Shown here: positions 58,480 through 64,000 of the stretch, in pieces | Numbering within the stretch: position 1 is the stretch's first letter | Layout of the letters: every line of letters starts with the position of its first letter | Assembly (NCBI GenBank): GCA_007258455.2 | Contig: VDFB02275664.1 | Span: forward strand, 230,449 to 294,448 | Length of the DNA stretch: 64,000 bases | Direction of reading: 5' to 3' | DNA from: Sequoia sempervirens | Taxonomy: Eukaryota; Streptophyta; Pinopsida; Cupressales; Cupressaceae | The notes under the pieces: model-generated | What the model was told of the DNA's origin: nothing | Seen by the model: only the letters and a program-made list of their open reading frames with translations | The model's database searches: none | Program-made: the position numbers and the translations under genes

Positions 58480-61366
58480 TCATTTTTCTAGGATTTCTTC
58501 GCCATCTGCAATCGATCTCAAAAAATCTTTGACCTCATTGGCCACTTTCTTGAACCTCACTGACATTCTGGAAATGTGACTCATCCTTCTACCAACCGAA
58601 TTGCTGCCATCACTTCCACGAACAACATTCTGGAATTGGGCTTGCACATCGTCAAGTCCAACGTAGGAACCATCATCATGACAACATTGAGAAGGGATCT
58701 CTGCAACAAACTCACTTACGAACAGAAGAGCCTCAACCACCCTTTGTCTGTACACAACCAACTCTTTAGATATCCTCTTATAAGTTCTCACCTTGAAGAT
58801 GTGGTGTTCTTTCCATGCAAGGATTTGTCTCTTGTATTCTCTTGAAACTATTGAGCCATAAGTTGTATCCAAATCTACAATGATGATCTTGTGCCTAGGT
58901 TTCACCTCTTCCATTGATTGTTCAAATCCTTGAATCCCTTGGCGCAAGTTATGAGCATTGTTCCTTAGCTAAAACATTTGTGCAGAGATTTATTTTCCTC
59001 TGATGATGAATCCTTCAATCCATTCTTGTGTTTGATTCCCACATATTACCAACTGCCTCAACTATTGATGATTAGCTAGTGTCTCTAGAACCTAGGGAAG
59101 CAACTAAGTAGCCTGTGAAGTGCCATGAAAAAGATTAGAAATATATAGCATGAGTTGTTGGATTTCAGCCTTGAGGGTTGCCTTGTCTTCTTTGTCTTTA
59201 AACACTCTTTCTTGAAGAGTTTCAAATGCAACTTTGAATAAACTAACATCTGCATGCTTGGTGCTCTTGCTAAGATTGGCCTTAAACATTATGAAATCAT
59301 CTACCTCCACTTCATCTCTATTTCTATCTTCAGGAGGTGTAGCAGTCTCCATGATCATCTCACCATCAGGATTTCTCTCAAAGTGAACCTGTTTCTTTGC
59401 TTTATTTTTAGGTGCCTCCTAATAAACGTTGTCAAGATCATCAAAATTCAGTTGATATGAAGGTCTTCTTCTCTTCCTTCCTACGGAGCTCTCAAGCTAA
59501 GATGTGGTATCTCTACTAACTTCCCTCAGAGGTTCAGCTACAACTCCATCTTTTTCATTCTCTAGATCAATGTGAATTGGTGAATACCTTGGCAATGGTG
59601 AAGAATCATGTGTCAAAGGCACATCTTTTGTTTCCTTTTGAGGTACGGACTCTTCTGGAGGAGCTTTTGTTTCGGTTGTTGGCTGCTCCTGTATGACTAT
59701 ATTCAAGAAGTCCAACCTTCTCCTTACATTATTTGTTGATCTGTTGCCCTTTACACCCTCTTGAGACTGACTTATACCCTCCATCTTCGGTTGTGCTATA
59801 GAAGAAAAGGGAAGTGATGACTATATTCTTAGCAGCTCTGCTGCTGGAATGGATTTCTTCCTCTTGAGGACTAAGAAAACCTTTTTGTGTTCAATGACTT
59901 GACGTGTTCTTTCTTCCACTAAGATGCTTTCTTTATTGGCCCAGGAAGAGGTTGTTGCTCAATTTGTTTTTGAGTGTACATTAGGAGAAGTACATCTCCA
60001 TCATAATCTAATAGTCCCTCGATATCCTCTAACAAGAAATCTTTCATTTGATGGAGAGTGAGCCTGCTGTAACTACGCCTCTATACCTCAAACTCATCTC
60101 TGCAGTTGGCCCAAAAATCTTCAAGTGTGGGCACATGAGCATATTTCTTCTCAAGTCGGGCTGCAAAGACACCATGAGGGTCATATGATTGTCTCTCGTT
60201 GTATGGCTTGAGACCAAGTTTAGCCAACTCATCACCCATGGATTTGGTGTATGTCATTGATCTACAACTGTAAATTCCCAACTGAGATGGAAAACCAAAG
60301 GCATGCTTCTTTCGATTCAACAAGAAAGTGTGCACATCATATACTGTCCTTAGGAATTCCATTAAAACCACTTCATCTGATGGGTACCTCAACAACATGA
60401 GTGGAGCACTGGAGAAGTCGTAGAATCTGATGTAGGTGGAGGTAGGAAACTCTATGAACCAATTTTCCCACTCAGCCATTAATGCCCTGGCAGTTGATGA
60501 AATATGTATGTGCAACTCATTATCCAGGTCTTGCAGTGTATGCATTAGGAAAGCCACGTTTACCCTTTTGTAATGGTGTGATAACTCTATGAACTCTAGC
60601 TGAGGGTAGTAATTGTAGACATGTACATTCAGAGACCCCACAGTATTCAACCCTCTGAATTTTCCTTCGAAGGCCACTAGGTAGACAAGGTAGGAGACCA
60701 TGTGGAACTCATGAATCTGGAAGTATTTAGTTATTTGTTGATGGAGGCTATCACTGATTAAGGTTGACCAATCATAGAATTATGTCTTCTTCATGATATG
60801 AGGTATAATATAGAACATCTAGGGCTGGAATTTTGTAGCATCCTCTTGACAAGTGATTCGGTTGAGTAGGGTGATCATTATAGCAATTTCATCTTTGAAT
60901 TCCCCTTGCCCGATGTTCTTTGGAAAAGTTTTATGTTTCTCTTTCATCCACTTCTGTGCAACTTTCTTGATATATTTCTCCTTATGCATATCCCCATACC
61001 CTTTTCACATTCTTCCTTGGAGATAGTTACACTTTCAGGCCAAGGTGATATTGAGAAGCATTTTTCAATCATGTCTAGTTTCAGGTTGCAAATCACTCTA
61101 CCATCTACTGACTGAATCTCCCATGTTGTCGGATTGTAATGCTTGATGCAAGCAATTACAAATTCTAGACTCTGCACTGAAATAGGAATGGATGTTGTTG
61201 CAAGTAGTCTAGAGTGACCAAGGTGCTTGACTGCAACATTGCCTACATCTTCCAATGCTCGCAAGTTGAATACTGGTTTGATATGGTGTAAGTTAGTCTC
61301 AGTTGTTTTGATGAAGTCGCGATATAGTGTTGATTTGGTCTTGAACTTGAGGGGAGTATACTCCAT
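58480..61366 (-). pseudogene. Element 3 protein, homologue of the element 1 protein
   Basis: Minus-strand frames 60944-61366, 60081-60701, 59497-59784, 59104-59358 and 58480-58947 lie in colinear order and use three registers, so two frameshifts. Ten in-frame TAG, two TAA and no TGA interrupt them. It starts MEYTPLKFKTKSTLYRDF. Shared landmarks with element 1 are PWMF-YI, DW-TLISD, F-MVSYLVYLV---GKFRGL, YKRVNVAF, WFIEFPTSTYIRF, the RYPSDEVVLM segment, YDPHG and LEDFWANCRDEFEV followed by RRSYSRL. The linker is Pro/Glu-rich and the C-terminal third is helical and charged, again as in element 1. Function unknown. The homology is visible by eye and extends over at least 350 residues. Confidence 0.75.
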
Positions 61367-62260
61367 GCTGAAAACCTTGAAGATTGATTGTAAACTCGCT
61401 TATATTCAGACAAGTTTTGCACACTTTCTAAATTTAATTTTGTTGGTTTTTCTTCTCCATACGAACGAATTTTTTTTAAAAAATTATGAGATATGGGTTT
61501 TGTTCAGAATTTCGTTATAAGAGGACCCAAATCGTCCATTTTTGAAAATTTTGAGTGTTGACTGAAAAAGAAGCAAACCCTAATTTCTTCATATTTTCTT
61601 GAAAAAAAGTTGGCACTTGGGTTTTGTTCAGAAGCACATTTTGGATGAACCCAATTGATCAGATGTTGAAAATACTGAAGGCTGATTGAAAAAGCAACAA
61701 ACCCTAGAATTTGAATTTTTTTACCAAAAAACCCGAGACCTGGGTTTTGTTCAGAAGTATGTTTTAGAAGGACCCAAATGATCAATTTTTGATGATTCCT
61801 TGGACATGCATGAAAAAAGTAGTTGTTGCAACTTGGAAAATTTCTTCAAAAATTGTTCAGAATCATGAGCTGAGATGACCCAGATTGTTGAAAATTGAAA
61901 ATCTTGACCTCCTTCAAAGAATTGATGCTCTGGATGAAAAAAAGTATAAAAAAGCAAGCTCTTTTGTGTGCTGGTCTGAAAATTATGAAAAACTTTGAAA
62001 ACTCAGCACGCTTTAGCCTTTAAATTCTAAAATGAAGAAAATTTGTATGCTTCCTCTTCTCTTCCTTGGATGCCACCTACAAAAATTATGAGAAATGAAT
62101 GGAAAAGGCATCTTAAATAAACTTAGGCTTTGAGAAAATCTGCTTTATTTTGCTTTAAATCCTTCAAACCCTAGCTTGAGCTTGTGTATTGAATGTGGAC
62201 GTTTTATCTTCCTCTTGAAATTTTGAAAATTTGAAAAATTTGGCTAAGGCATGGCTTTTG

Positions 62261-63580
62261 AGCGCCCTTCTTGGCTGGAGGTGCCTATCTTCCTCAGACT
62301 TAGTCATTTTCTTGACAATTTCAACTTTTCCTTGACTTTGAAACCCCGGTTTGAATTTGATTTTCGGCTTCCAAATTGATCCTACAAAAGAGTTGAATGA
62401 TTCATCACGGAGATTGCTCGAATCTGGCAAGATTGTTAACGAGACAACTTTGACAAAAAACTTCATTTTGGCCTTCAAAATTATGGACGGCCATCTCCTA
62501 GGGCGCCCAACTTTCCCAGTGCGAGTCATTTTTTAATATTCTTCATTCTCTTCATGTTTCCTAATCTTTTGAAGAACTTTTAATTTTGGGAGCTAGACTG
62601 ATCAGATCAACTGGTTGTTGAATTCGCTAGATAGCTTGACTAATTTTGAGGGGGGTCTCCTGGGAGCTGCATCTCCTGAAAGCTACATCTTGGGGGTCAA
62701 AAATTTGGGTGCCCCTAGCCTGTTAGGGCGCCCAACTCCTTCAGAGTTAGTTTATTTTCTGTGATTCTCACCTTTACTTCTGACTTATGTCATTTTGCAC
62801 ATGTTTTTCCCTCTGTTCTGCCTTCGATATCTCATGATTGCCAACTCCAACGAACATGCTGATGATTGTGTTGGAGAGCTGCTTCAAAACTGAAGATTTC
62901 ATGTTGGAGGCTTTGTTTGCAAACTCATTCATTTAGGCCTCCAAAAGCTTGGGCACCTATCTCCTTCTGGGGCGCCCAACTCCTCTAGACTTAGCCATTT
63001 TTGTTTGATTTTCATTCTCTTCAAAGTTGAACCTTCATTTTATACCTTCAGCTGGATCTGGATTTGTCGGTGATTAACAAGTTTGATGATCTGATGAGGA
63101 CATCCATTGTGAAGCTGACAGAATCCTAAAGAGATTGAGCATATTTTCAAACCCTAATTGCTTGATAAGTCCTTCAAAAGGTTGGGTGCCCCTGGGCACC
63201 TAGGGCACCCAGAGTTCCTAGACTTAGAATATTTTCTAATATTTTCATGATTTGCATTCCACCACTTGGTTGAGACCTCTCTGTTTTACCTTGAATTTTG
63301 GATGACTGATTGATCTGATGACTGCATTGTTGGACTCACTACAGAGTTGAGAATATTCTGAACAGCATTTCCTAGGAGCACAGACCCTAAATTCATCATT
63401 TGATGTCTTGAAAAGTAGGGCGCTTATCTCCTTCTGGGGCGCCCATGGCTAGCAGAGTTGGTTTTTATTTTGCAAATTTCAACTTCCTCCGTTTGACATG
63501 CTTGCCTTTACCTTGCTCGTTGGAGATGAAAAAAATTCTAAGGAATGAAGGTTTGGGTGCCTAGACTGAGCTGGGGCGCC
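62261..63580 (-). repeat. GGGCGCCC repeats, about 230-bp spacing
   Basis: Cores at 62261, 62511, 62726, 62970, 63203, 63437 and 63573, mostly gggcgcccaact followed by a tctagacttag-like phrase. Several are preceded within 30 bp by gggtgcccct or gggcacc. Same place in the element as the ATGCGCC arrays of elements 1 and 2 but with longer units. Confidence 0.65.
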
Positions 63581-63861
63581 TGGAGTCTCCAGTGTTAGCC
63601 AAAATTTTGCATTTTTCAACTTTTACAACTTCCTTTCTCCGTTCTTTGATCTGTGTGCACGTCCAGTGTTTGAATGACTTTGGATCTGACACTTAACAAC
63701 TGACTGACCTCCATTAATGACTTCGAAGCTCCTGAAATTAAAAAAAATAGAATAGACCCACTAGGGCGAAACTGATCCTTTTGTGATTTTGACTGCACCA
63801 ACTTGATGAGGGAGTATTTTATACCAATCAAAATCAGTTTGAACCCTAACAACCATACTTT

Positions 63862-63970
63862 CTATTTTTAGAAATTTTCTATTTTTAGAAAATTTTGCCA
63901 ACATCCGTTTCAAAAGAAACCCAGAAAAACTCATAAAAAGTTTCTATTTTTAGAAAGTTTCTAAAAATAG
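63862..63970 (-). repeat. CTA(A/T)4TAG dyads, element 3
   Basis: Four copies (63862, 63879, 63944, 63961) with arms such as ttTCTA..TAGAaa. The field evidently continues beyond the window. Confidence 0.65.
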
Positions 63971-64000
63971 CAATTTTCCTAAAAAGTAGGGCCAAAAAAC

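Larger units (their letters stand above)
57539..64000 (-). mobile_element. Giant element 3, partial, at least 6.46 kb
   Basis: The plus strand starts TGTTGGCATT, so the minus-strand end is AATGCCAACA, matching the TGTTG/CAACA rule of elements 1 and 2. Going 5' on the minus strand: TATA box (58158-58165), a coding region homologous to element 1 (58480-61366), GGGCGCCC repeats (62261-63580), then CTA(A/T)4TAG dyads at the window edge. The block order is the same as in element 1, although the DNA is not closely alike. The 5' end and TSD are outside the window. Confidence 0.7.

Overview
This looks like nuclear intergenic DNA from a plant with a very large, retrotransposon-filled genome. A gymnosperm or conifer is my guess, but the sequence does not fix the species. 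About four fifths of the window is transposable-element material, much of it nested, and there is one good host-gene candidate. I see no rRNA, tRNA, CRISPR or organellar genes.

Layout. 1-3868: a decayed zinc-knuckle gag followed by an unrecognised multi-part coding region. 4453-20128: non-autonomous Tat/Ogre-like LTR retrotransposon A (+ strand; protease and G-patch, no reverse transcriptase). Its 3' LTR is split by giant element 1 (9790-18777, TSD CCTAG). 20134-23440: older degraded gypsy-type sequence. 23545-28683: giant element 2 (- strand, TSD GATAC), a shorter relative of element 1. 29707-30676: a candidate inverted-repeat transposon. 32341-33890: a diverged LTR related to A. 34177-46417: a LINE (- strand, 13-bp TSD) interrupted by non-autonomous LTR retrotransposon B (34454-41165, TSD TCTTT) and by a 950-bp solo LTR (44194-45143, TSD CTAAG). 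51312-51523: a MULE-type MITE. 52697-54325: an intact 542-codon gene with TPR-like helices and a C-terminal HPD motif. 57539 to the window end: giant element 3 (- strand).

The most interesting material is the family formed by elements 1, 2 and 3. Each has a TG start (on the + strand) and, where both ends are visible, a 5-bp TSD and near-perfect TGTTG/CAACA ends. No internal copy of either end is visible, so each looks like a solo LTR 5-9 kb long. Inside are, in order: a field of CTA(A/T)4TAG dyads whose flanking arms covary, a GCGCC-centred repeat array, an open frame of about 1,100 codons in elements 1 and 3 (mostly lost from 2), a TATA box and a terminal U5-like segment. The proteins of elements 1 and 3 are clearly homologous, but I do not recognise the family with confidence. 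In element 1 all nine internal stops are TAG and there is no frameshift. This points to CAG-to-TAG decay at CHG-methylated sites, or less likely to something functional.

The nesting gives a relative chronology: LINE before B and the solo LTR; older gypsy sequence before A, and A before element 1.
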